A DNA stretch of 61,481 nucleotides, taken from positions 1 through 61,481 of the forward strand of contig CAKZVJ010000092.1 of NCBI GenBank assembly GCA_937923345.1, given 5' to 3'. The notes under the pieces are model-generated. The model was not told the origin of the DNA, did no database searches, and saw nothing but the letters and a program-made list of their open reading frames with translations. The first letter of the stretch is position 1. Each line of letters starts with the position of its first letter. Below, in pieces: positions 54,063-61,481 of this stretch. This stretch comes from an uncultured Saprospiraceae bacterium. GTDB taxonomy: Bacteria; Bacteroidota; Bacteroidia; Chitinophagales; Saprospiraceae. The position numbers and the translations under genes are program-made.

Positions 54063-54277
54063 GTTTAAAATATTTGAGTAAAAAAACGCAAAGCTACTCA
54101 TTAAACAATTGAATATCAATAAGATATTTAATAAATGTGCTTACAGCGTTAATATTTGTCATAAGTAATGTGCTATATATCAATGATATAAGCTAGATAT
54201 CTACTATTTTGCTAGATCAAAAATTAACTAATGCTCAAGAATATCGTTTGAGAGCGTATATTAAATAAAAAGGCTTT

Positions 54278-56785
54278 ATGGCAAAGAGAAGTAAGAAGGT
54301 AGCCCCTGTAGAACCAGACTTGGTAAACGTTGAAAATGTAGGCAACCATCAAAGATTCAAGGATGTATACACAGACGTGTCTCCCAATAAGATCAAGTCT
54401 GCCAAGCACAAAGGAAGCGCCATATTGCTGCAAAGCGAAAATGATGTGCAGCTTAAGATTGAGTTCCTTACAGAAACTATGGTAAGAGTCAGATATGCCT
54501 ATCAAGCTTTGCAAGAGGATTTTTCCTATGCTATTGATAAGAGATTTAAGTCCTCGAAGCAAAAAATCGAAAGCAAAGAAAATAGTACTTCCTATCAATA
54601 TATTAGTCAATTGCTAAGTTGCAAAGTATCTAAAAAAGATATGAGTATATCATTCTATGATCAAGACAATAAATTGATCAATCAGGATGCTGCTCCTCCT
54701 AAGTTTAGATCCACTATTCATAAGGGATTTATCCATACGGAGCTAAGAAAAAAATCAATTGGCTCAGAAGCCTTTTTTGGCCTAGGGGACAAATCTTGTA
54801 GCCTTCAACTTCGTGGTCAAAAAGTAAATAACTGGAATACTGATGCTTTCGCCTATGGGACGAAAACTGATCCACTTTATAAGACTATTCCATTTTATTA
54901 CGGTCTCAGGCAAGGAGTTGGGTACGGTATTTTTCACGATAATTCTTTTAGAAGTCATTTTGACTTTGCCTTAAAAAATAAATCAGAAGTAAGCTACGTA
55001 GCGGAAGGTGGAGAAATCAATTATTACTTTATTTACGGTCCTGCTTTAACTTCTGTAGCAGAACAATATGCCAACTTAACTGGTGTTCCTGAATTACCTC
55101 CTATGTGGGCCTTGGGTTTTCACCAGTGCCGATGGAGCTACTATCCAGAGCACAGATTTATAAAAGTAGCTGAAGAATTCAGGAAGCGAAAAATACCGTG
55201 CGATTCTATCTATTTGGATATAGATTATATGGATGGATTTAGATGTTTCACTGTAAATAAAAAGTTCTTTCCAACTCTCAAAAAGGCCATAAAGAAATTG
55301 GATAAGAAAGGGTTTGATACAGTGGTCATGATAGATCCAGGCATCAAGGCGGAGAAAGGATATTTTGTATATGATGAAGGCTTGAAGAAGGGCTTCTTTT
55401 GCCGTCGCACGGACGGTAGACTAATGGTTGGTCCTGTATGGCCAGATAACTGTGTATTCCCTGATTTTACTAAAAAGGAAGTCCGAGATTGGTTTGGACA
55501 ACTGTATAAAGAACTGTACACCAAAACAGGGGTAAGCGGATTCTGGAATGATATGAATGAGCCGGCAGTATTCAAGGTGAAGTCATGCACTTTCCCCGAT
55601 GAAGTACTGCATCACTATGAAGGCCAAGGGGGCAATCATAGAAGAGCGCATAACATCTACGGCATGCAGATGACCAATGCTACTCAAAAGGGTCTCAAGA
55701 AACTAAATAAAAAGAAGCGTCCCTTTGTATTGACTAGAGCAACCTATAGTGGAGGGCAAAGATATTCTTCGGTATGGACGGGAGATAATATAGCGAACTG
55801 GGAGCATCTTCAATTGTCAAATACACAGGTGCAGAGACTTAGCGTATCAGGCTTCTCTTTCGCTGGATCTGATATTGGAGGCTTTGTAGATCAACCTGAG
55901 CCAGAGTTGATTACGAGATGGTTGCAGCTAGCCGTCTTTCATCCTTTCTATAGAATACATTCCATTGGGAATAGAGAAGATGGATCAGCTGGCGTTGATG
56001 AAGCGATGGAAGAGTTGGAAAAGACGAATAGGCTAGATCAGGAGCCTTGGACCTTTGGAGAAAAAGCTGAAAAACTAAATCGTAAGGCGATCGAGTTCAG
56101 ATATCAACTGCTCCCTTACATCTATACTACATTTGAGCAGCATATCAGCTATGGTACACCTATGACCAGAAGTATGATTTTTGAAAATCAAGATGACAAG
56201 CGATTTGTGAATGAGGAAAGAGATTTCATGTTTGGTAGAGACTTGTTGGTGTCACCTGTCATACGTAAGAAGGCTCGTACCCAAACCATCAATTTACCAA
56301 AGGGCAACTGGTATAATTTCCATACCTACGAACCTACTTATAACAAAAATAAAGTAGTTATTAAACTACAAGAGGACAACATCCCTGTTTTTGCAAGAGA
56401 AGGAAGTATTATTCCATTTCATCCAGTCAGACAGCATACGAAAGAAAAGCTGAATGAAATTACATTTAAAATTTTCACCTCAGATGATTTAAGTATAGGA
56501 TATCACTACGAAGATGCGGGTGAGGGCTATAAGCATCTCAAGGATAAATACAAAAAAATGCTCTTTGAATTCGTTGGGAACAAGGAAGCTTTCGACTGCA
56601 TCGTGACTTCGCAAGGGAACTTCAAAATGCCGTACAAGTCTTACAAGTTCGAAATCATAGGCTTAGAATTTGAGCCTAAAGTACTGATTGTGGATGGAAA
56701 AAAATCGAAGTGTACCTTCAATGAAGAGACCAATACATTGATCGTAGAAAGCACAAAAATGATTAGTAAAATGCGGATTAGCTAA
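54278..56785 (+). CDS. GH31-family alpha-glucosidase
   Basis: An 835-residue glycoside hydrolase of family 31. The N-terminal beta-sandwich (to about 260) precedes a (beta/alpha)8 barrel with SIYLDIDYMDGFRCFTV, the nucleophile block GFWNDMNEPAVF (D425), and the acid/base block SSVWTGDNIANW (D503), then FSFAGSDIGGF and FYRIHSIGNRED. Beta-rich C-terminal domains complete it. It should release glucose from alpha-linked oligosaccharides. No signal peptide is present (MAKRSKKVAP), so it acts in the cytoplasm. The exported GH13 amylase encoded convergently next door could supply its substrates after uptake. Confidence 0.94.
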   Translation: MAKRSKKVAPVEPDLVNVENVGNHQRFKDVYTDVSPNKIKSAKHKGSAILLQSENDVQLKIEFLTETMVRVRYAYQALQEDFSYAIDKRFKSSKQKIESKENSTSYQYISQLLSCKVSKKDMSISFYDQDNKLINQDAAPPKFRSTIHKGFIHTELRKKSIGSEAFFGLGDKSCSLQLRGQKVNNWNTDAFAYGTKTDPLYKTIPFYYGLRQGVGYGIFHDNSFRSHFDFALKNKSEVSYVAEGGEINYYFIYGPALTSVAEQYANLTGVPELPPMWALGFHQCRWSYYPEHRFIKVAEEFRKRKIPCDSIYLDIDYMDGFRCFTVNKKFFPTLKKAIKKLDKKGFDTVVMIDPGIKAEKGYFVYDEGLKKGFFCRRTDGRLMVGPVWPDNCVFPDFTKKEVRDWFGQLYKELYTKTGVSGFWNDMNEPAVFKVKSCTFPDEVLHHYEGQGGNHRRAHNIYGMQMTNATQKGLKKLNKKKRPFVLTRATYSGGQRYSSVWTGDNIANWEHLQLSNTQVQRLSVSGFSFAGSDIGGFVDQPEPELITRWLQLAVFHPFYRIHSIGNREDGSAGVDEAMEELEKTNRLDQEPWTFGEKAEKLNRKAIEFRYQLLPYIYTTFEQHISYGTPMTRSMIFENQDDKRFVNEERDFMFGRDLLVSPVIRKKARTQTINLPKGNWYNFHTYEPTYNKNKVVIKLQEDNIPVFAREGSIIPFHPVRQHTKEKLNEITFKIFTSDDLSIGYHYEDAGEGYKHLKDKYKKMLFEFVGNKEAFDCIVTSQGNFKMPYKSYKFEIIGLEFEPKVLIVDGKKSKCTFNEETNTLIVESTKMISKMRIS

Positions 56786-56865
56786 GTGGGAAAAATTTGA
56801 AAAATCTACACAGCTGTTTTAGGAATTCCTAGCCTACCCGTTCTCACAAAATCACTTGCCCCAGC

Positions 56866-56987
56866 GTTAACATGCTGGAAGACAGTAATTTAATATATGT
56901 TGACCAAGTATTGATTCATCAGGGGTGTTAACATATTGGATGACAGCGATTTAATATGTGTTGACCAAGCATTGATTCGTCAATTGA
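56866..56987. repeat. 61-bp tandem duplication overlapping the GH13 stop codon
   Basis: Two units begin GTTAACAT at 56866 and 56927. They share TTTAATAT, GTTGACCAAG and ATTGATTC and differ by scattered substitutions. The second copy runs over the TGA stop of the amylase gene (56980-56982). Confidence 0.7.
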
Positions 56988-58419
56988 CCTTATCCAATAC
57001 TAAGTAATCCCAAGGCTTTAAATCAAACTTGGAATTGCTATCAATACTTGTGGTACTGCTACCAAAGACATTATTAAAAGCCCCTTCCAAGCCTGTGGTG
57101 CTCAGCTCGATAGTTTGTTGTCGGGGACTGAGATTAATAATGGTAAAAATCATATCTCCATCCTTTTCTCGGCTGTAGGCAACAACGTCTTGATTATTAG
57201 TATTCAAAAAGACAGCCTCTCCACCAGCCTTACCGTTTCGCAGGGCCTTGTTTTTCTTTTTCAATGACAACAACTCTCGATAGAAATCAGCATAATTATA
57301 GTTCTTAAATTCAATCGGATCTTTCTTAAAGAATTCTAATCGCTTCTTGATGGGCTCTTCTTGACCACTATACACCAATGGCATACCATCTAGGGTAGCG
57401 GACAAGATAGCAAAGGCTTTGTGCCCCTCGCCCATACGCTCAAATTCGGTACCATTCCAACTATTCTCATCATGATTAGAAGTAAAGTGGATATGATATC
57501 CCTTAGAATATTGTTTTCTATTCTCCTTAAACCAAGGTTCGATATCGCTAGCATGTTTGGTTCCTTCGGCGATTGCGTTCATTAAGTGATGAAATTCCCA
57601 TCCATAATCCGCTGCAAAACCTGACACATTTCTTAAGTGATGCACTTCAGATTCGGCGAGCATAAATACCTTTTTGGTTTGCATCAGTTCCTTAACACAT
57701 ACATCCCAAAAATCTGTAGGGACACCATGGGCAACATCCATTCTAAAACCATCTATATCGCAATCCGTCAACCACCATTTCATTTCTGCTATCATCGCTT
57801 TTCTCATATCCATGTTGCTGTAGTCCAAATCGGCGACATCTGTCCAGCCCCATGATTTACCAGTAGCAGGTTCTATTGGGTCAATGATTTCCCCTTTATC
57901 ATTTCTGGTATAATACTCTGGATGTTCTGTGATCCAAGCGTGATCCCAGCCTGTATGATTAGGTACAAAGTCCAAAATAATCTTCATGTCCGCTCTATGG
58001 ATTTCTCGCACCATCTCTTTAAAATCCGCTAAGCTGCCATGCTCTTCTTCATTGACTGCAGTATAGTCTTGTACTGCGTAGTAACTTCCTAGTTCCCCTT
58101 TTCTTTTTTCCTTACTGATAGGATAAATCGGCATAAACCAAAGGATGTCAATTCCCATGTCTTTTAGTCTGGGTATATGCGGTAAGAAAGACTTGAAAGT
58201 AGCTTCCTCAGTGTACTGACGTAAATTGACTTCATATATGGTAGCATCTGCTGCCCATGCCGGCGGAGCGAGTAAGTCATTCCCATTAGGCTTGTTCGCG
58301 TTGTCAGAGACTTGTTGCTCTTCGGTTTGGGCACTTCCATCCTTGCTGGCTGCCCCATTTGTGCAAGCCCCAAAGTATAAGGTACTCCATGCTAAAAATA
58401 GTATTGCTAGTTTCTTCAT
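56980..58419 (-). CDS. GH13-family alpha-amylase-like lipoprotein
   Basis: A 479-residue exported enzyme. The signal peptide ends in a lipobox-like FGAC. A long polar linker leads to the GH13 barrel: YEVNLRQYT, DFVPNHTGWDH (150-159), the nucleophile block DGFRMDVAHG (D228), MLAESE (acid/base E256) and FTSNHDENSW (D317). A C-terminal beta domain follows. It should cleave alpha-glucans at the cell surface or in the periplasm. It overlaps the upstream lipoprotein gene by 4 bp (ATGA), so the two are translationally coupled. Its 3' end is covered by a 61-bp tandem repeat. Confidence 0.92.
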   Translation of the reverse strand: MKKLAILFLAWSTLYFGACTNGAASKDGSAQTEEQQVSDNANKPNGNDLLAPPAWAADATIYEVNLRQYTEEATFKSFLPHIPRLKDMGIDILWFMPIYPISKEKRKGELGSYYAVQDYTAVNEEEHGSLADFKEMVREIHRADMKIILDFVPNHTGWDHAWITEHPEYYTRNDKGEIIDPIEPATGKSWGWTDVADLDYSNMDMRKAMIAEMKWWLTDCDIDGFRMDVAHGVPTDFWDVCVKELMQTKKVFMLAESEVHHLRNVSGFAADYGWEFHHLMNAIAEGTKHASDIEPWFKENRKQYSKGYHIHFTSNHDENSWNGTEFERMGEGHKAFAILSATLDGMPLVYSGQEEPIKKRLEFFKKDPIEFKNYNYADFYRELLSLKKKNKALRNGKAGGEAVFLNTNNQDVVAYSREKDGDMIFTIINLSPRQQTIELSTTGLEGAFNNVFGSSTTSIDSNSKFDLKPWDYLVLDKVN

Positions 58420-58937
58420 TCCGTGATTACTTTTTCGTGGCGTCTAACCAGTTTATATTGCGTTGATCTAGGATTGTTGGGCGTGCTTCCTACACAAATA
58501 ACAACATCCCCATTATTTTTAGCCTCCCATTCTCCCATGAAAAATTCTTGGCTAGAATCAGAATAAAAATATAAATATTGATTGGGTTCATCCCAACCCC
58601 ATGCGCCCATTTCTTTGGCTTCTTCTTTTATCCCCCAAACAAATTCATTATTTTCTTTAAAATCTATCCAGATGCCTTCGTAGGGACGGAAGTTGCCAAT
58701 GGAGTCTGCATTGAATGCACTCGCTATATGCCAATACCCACTTTGAAAATTGACGTTGATAGAAGTAGGAATTCTTCCAACATCCATAGCTTTTTGCAAT
58801 GTTGCTTGACTCACAGACATTTTTGCATTGCCTCCAGTATTTGATTCTGTAGGTTTAGTTTGTCCAGTCTTGACATCTCCGCTACATGCGAGTAATAAGA
58901 CCGAAAACAAGGTGAATAGTAAAATACTTCTTCTCAT
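58416..58937 (-). CDS. Lipoprotein coupled to the amylase gene, unknown function
   Basis: A 173-residue product with signal peptide and lipobox LLAC. A serine/glycine-rich linker is followed by a compact beta-rich domain with many aromatics (SGYWHIASAFN, NNEFVWGIKEE, GAWGWDEPNQYLYFYSDSSQEFFMGEWEA). I do not recognise the family. Its end overlaps the start of the GH13 gene (ATGA), so the two proteins are probably made in equal amounts and may work together at the surface, for instance in glucan binding. That role is inferred from position. Confidence 0.75.
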   Translation of the reverse strand: MRRSILLFTLFSVLLLACSGDVKTGQTKPTESNTGGNAKMSVSQATLQKAMDVGRIPTSINVNFQSGYWHIASAFNADSIGNFRPYEGIWIDFKENNEFVWGIKEEAKEMGAWGWDEPNQYLYFYSDSSQEFFMGEWEAKNNGDVVICVGSTPNNPRSTQYKLVRRHEKVITE

Positions 58938-59121
58938 TTATATGGTTTTTAAGAATAGCGCAATTTCGCTAAAAAAATGGGTATTCCCATGTTTTTCCAA
59001 TTTTATGACATTATTCGTAAATATGCCGCTTTGACAGTTTGTCAGTTATAATTTTGACTGAAAGTCAGCTAAAAAAGCCTAGAAACTGGCACTTTTACCG
59101 TTTATGGCAGCTAAAATCCGT

Positions 59122-59138
59122 TGGCACATACATTGACA
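59122..59138 (+). promoter_or_regulatory. Possible heat-shock or sigma-54-like element upstream of dnaK
   Basis: TGGCAC at 59122 is followed after five bases by TTGAC, similar in spacing to -24/-12 (sigma-54) promoters but with the essential GC of the -12 part replaced. Another TGGCAC lies about 40 bp further upstream. A leader of about 70 nt would result. Weak evidence. Confidence 0.25.
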
Positions 59139-59205
59139 TATATCGTAATGTAAGCATGCAGAAAAAGTGCAAAACAAAATTAAACAAATATAAAATTTAA
59201 GTAAA

Positions 59206-61134
59206 ATGGGTAAAATTATAGGTATTGACTTAGGTACAACAAACTCATGCGTCTCTGTAATGGAGGGTAATGAGCCGGTAGTCATTCCAAATGATGAAGG
59301 AAAAAGAACTACCCCATCTATTGTTGCTTTTATGGATAGTGGCGAGCGTAAAGTAGGGGATCCTGCTAAACGTCAAGCTATAACTAACCCTACTGGAACA
59401 GTAGCCTCTGTAAAGAGATTTATGGGTTCACGTTTCTCTGAAGTAAAAACGGAGATTGGACGAATGCCATACAAAGTGATTAAAGGAGAAAACGATACGG
59501 CAAGAGTTGAGATCGACGGAAGAAAATATTCTCCGCAAGAAATATCTGCGATGATTCTTCAAAAGATGAAGAAGGTAGCAGAAGACTTTTTAGGAACAGA
59601 AGTTACAGAAGCAGTTATTACTGTACCTGCCTACTTCAATGATTCTCAAAGACAGTCTACTATTGAAGCGGGTGAAATTGCAGGCCTTACGGTAAAGCGT
59701 ATTATCAATGAGCCTACTGCTGCAGCTTTGGCTTACGGTTTAGATAAGCAAAATTCTGATAGCACCATTGCTGTTTTCGATTTAGGGGGAGGTACATTTG
59801 ATATCTCTATCTTAGAGTTGGGTGACGGTGTATTTGAGGTGAAGTCTACCAATGGGGACACACACTTGGGTGGAGATGACTTTGATCAAGTAATCATTGA
59901 TCACCTTGCAGAGACTTTCAAAAAGCAAGAAGCGATTGACCTTACTAAAGATCCAATGGCTTTACAGCGTCTAAAAGAAGCGGCAGAGAAAGCGAAGATA
60001 GAATTGTCAGCTGGTACGGAAACAGAAATCACGCTTCCATATATCACTGCTGTCGATGGAGTGCCAAAGCACTTAACAGTAAAGATGTCAAGATCTCAAT
60101 TTGAGCAAATGGCGGATGACTTGATCACCAGAACATTAAAGCCTTGCCAAGATGCATTAACTGATGCAGGTCTAGACAAGAACGAAATAGACGAAATTAT
60201 CTTAGTCGGTGGTTCTACAAGAATCCCAGCTATTCAGAATGCAGTAGAAAAATTCTTCGGTAAGAAGCCTAATAAAGGAGTTAACCCAGATGAGGTGGTT
60301 GCGATTGGTGCAGCGATTCAAGGAGGAGTACTTTCTGGTGATGTAAAGGATGTATTACTTTTAGATGTTACTCCATTATCTATGGGTATCGAAACTATGG
60401 GTGGAGTGTACGATGTAGTGATTGAGTCTAACTCTACGATTCCTACTAAGAAATCTAAAGTATATTCAACAGCAGCAGACAACCAGCCATCGGTAGAGAT
60501 ACACATCCTACAGGGGGAGCGTCCTATGGCAAAAGATAACCGTGCAGTAGGTAGATTTATCCTAGACGGGATACCACCAGCGCCAAGAGGGATGCCACAG
60601 ATAGAAGTTACTTTCGACATGGATGCTAACGGAGTCTTGAACGTATCTGCAAAAGATAAAGGAACAGGCAAGGAACAAAATATCCGTATCGAGGCTTCTA
60701 CCGGTTTGTCTAAAGAAGAGATCGAAAAGATGAAGGCAGAGGCGGCAGCCAATGCAGATTCTGATAAGGCTGCTAGAGAGAAAGTAGATAAGATGAACAG
60801 TGCCGATTCACTAATTTTCCAAACGGAAAAGCAGATGAAAGAATTTGGTGAAAAGATTCCTGAAGATAAGAAGAAAGCTATCGAAGATGGTGTCGCTAAG
60901 TTGAAAGAAGCGCACAAGTCAGATGACGTAGCCGCAGTAGATACTGCTATGGAAGAGTTGAACGCAGCTTGGACGGCAGCTAGTCAAGACCTGTACGCAG
61001 CGCAGCAAGAAGCGGGCGCGGGTGCTGAAGGGGGCGCGGACGCTGGAGCAGGTGATCAAGCTTCTGCAGAAGGAAACGCGGAGAGCGACGACGTTCAAGA
61101 CGTTGAGTTCGAAGAGGTGGATGATAAAGCGTAA
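59206..61134 (+). CDS. dnaK: Chaperone protein DnaK (Hsp70)
   Basis: A 642-residue Hsp70. The ATPase domain shows [65 protein letters not shown] and [15 protein letters not shown]. The linker [11 protein letters not shown] leads to the substrate-binding domain, and a helical lid ends in an alanine/glycine-rich, acidic tail ([19 protein letters not shown]) as in bacterial DnaK. It folds and protects proteins in the cytoplasm with DnaJ and GrpE, neither of which is in the window. It appears to be a single-gene unit ended by the terminator at 61303. Confidence 0.98.
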   Translation: MGKIIGIDLGTTNSCVSVMEGNEPVVIPNDEGKRTTPSIVAFMDSGERKVGDPAKRQAITNPTGTVASVKRFMGSRFSEVKTEIGRMPYKVIKGENDTARVEIDGRKYSPQEISAMILQKMKKVAEDFLGTEVTEAVITVPAYFNDSQRQSTIEAGEIAGLTVKRIINEPTAAALAYGLDKQNSDSTIAVFDLGGGTFDISILELGDGVFEVKSTNGDTHLGGDDFDQVIIDHLAETFKKQEAIDLTKDPMALQRLKEAAEKAKIELSAGTETEITLPYITAVDGVPKHLTVKMSRSQFEQMADDLITRTLKPCQDALTDAGLDKNEIDEIILVGGSTRIPAIQNAVEKFFGKKPNKGVNPDEVVAIGAAIQGGVLSGDVKDVLLLDVTPLSMGIETMGGVYDVVIESNSTIPTKKSKVYSTAADNQPSVEIHILQGERPMAKDNRAVGRFILDGIPPAPRGMPQIEVTFDMDANGVLNVSAKDKGTGKEQNIRIEASTGLSKEEIEKMKAEAAANADSDKAAREKVDKMNSADSLIFQTEKQMKEFGEKIPEDKKKAIEDGVAKLKEAHKSDDVAAVDTAMEELNAAWTAASQDLYAAQQEAGAGAEGGADAGAGDQASAEGNAESDDVQDVEFEEVDDKA

Positions 61135-61481
61135 GTTAATTAGGAATGGTGAATGATGAATTAAGAATTCTGTTCTTACTTGTTCGGTTATGAGTTATGA
61201 TGAATTCAACTCGCACTCGTTCAGAAGTTATGAGTTATTAGCAGTTTTCAATGTGCAGTAATCAATTTTTTATTGCACATTGTTAATTGAACATTGACAA
61301 TTAAAAAAAGGCTGTCTCGTTTGAGATGGCCTTTTTTTTTCAATTATAAATTATAAATGGTGAGTCCACTCCGGAAGGTAGCGGATTGCAAAAAATGAAC
61401 TATTTTGGATGAGATTTTTTATTCTCGAAATTCAGTGATGCCTGAGCATCAGTGGATTGAGAAAATGAAAAATATCGCCAA
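61135..61481. other. Low-complexity intergenic DNA after dnaK
   Basis: Contains repeated ATGAATTA/GAGTTATGA-type words, an inverted repeat CAATGTGCA (61249)/TGCACATTG (61275), the dnaK terminator, and a TGATGC/GCATCA hairpin near 61436-61451. No gene is visible before the window ends. Confidence 0.5.
61303..61340 (+). terminator. Rho-independent terminator after dnaK
   Basis: AAAGGCTGTCTC pairs with GAGATGGCCTTT around a 4-base loop, followed by a run of T. It is preceded by a run of A, so it could also work in reverse. Confidence 0.85.

Noticed and set aside
61360-61481. Possible start of a mobile element at the right edge
   Set aside because: A hairpin is visible, but too little sequence remains and I find no match to the element families above.
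1-61481. tRNA, rRNA or riboswitch
   Set aside because: I scanned intergenic gaps by eye for tRNA arms and common riboswitch cores, including upstream of ribF, and saw none; a covariance search would be decisive.

Overview
The window comes from a member of the Bacteroidota, probably a free-living aquatic Saprospiria- or Cytophagia-like organism; the sequence does not settle the order. The evidence is four proteins with type IX secretion (T9SS) sorting domains, a PorP/SprF protein, a SusC/RagA-style TonB-dependent receptor, a fused DAHP synthase-chorismate mutase, the Bacteroidota promoter box TAnnTTTG in front of several genes, AT-rich DNA, and frequent TTG starts without clear Shine-Dalgarno sites. 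I see no rRNA, tRNA, CRISPR array, intact insertion sequence or prophage.

Layout. 0.2-6.7 kb: a small lipoprotein, then an apparent operon of PorP/SprF, an M43-like protein that has lost its catalytic glutamate, and a 1312-residue PKD-repeat protein with a type B T9SS domain. 7-13.5 kb: a small membrane protein, a NamZ-like muramidase lipoprotein, an exonuclease/GIY-YIG/UvrC-like nuclease, a two-domain NTF2-like lipoprotein gene broken by a frameshift, an AraC regulator and a beta-barrel protein. 13.8-19 kb: a DEAD-type helicase, a TPR lipoprotein, a truncated HigA-like antitoxin, and the run mrp-nfu-pyrF. 19-23.7 kb: ribF, a GT2 glycosyltransferase, an RluA-type pseudouridine synthase and an ArnT-like membrane glycosyltransferase. 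23.7-33.5 kb: a secreted PPAD-like deiminase, a TonB receptor, a MoxR-like ATPase, and a TRAP transporter whose DctP gene faces its DctQM genes. 33.5-43 kb: a TPR protein, a HerA-like ATPase, a membrane-anchored nuclease and TamB. 43-48 kb: a 1414-residue surface protein with a clan GH-A-like hydrolase domain and ten SprB-type repeats. 48-61 kb: DAHP synthase-chorismate mutase, a UbiD-family decarboxylase, a membrane protein, a lamin-tail T9SS protein, a lipoprotein, GH31 and GH13 enzymes, and dnaK.

The most unusual material lies between genes. One family of 260-bp elements with TGTTCAGAA-type inverted ends (13555, 47498 and 47772, a remnant at 16365 and a fragment at 47434) has internal hairpins whose arms change in a compensating way between copies. 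A second family (7517, 16507 and 31365; weaker candidates at 37668 and 49892) shares a GAAGGATnGGAAG-like start, strong variable hairpins and a CGCCCAAA end. Members of both families sit just downstream of genes, often between convergent genes.

Themes: surface display through T9SS (a PorP/SprF partner and four cargo proteins), envelope biogenesis and remodelling (TamB, NamZ, glycosyltransferases), carbohydrate use (GH-A, GH31, GH13) and Fe-S cluster handling (Mrp, Nfu). All functions are read from motifs by eye; no database search was run.
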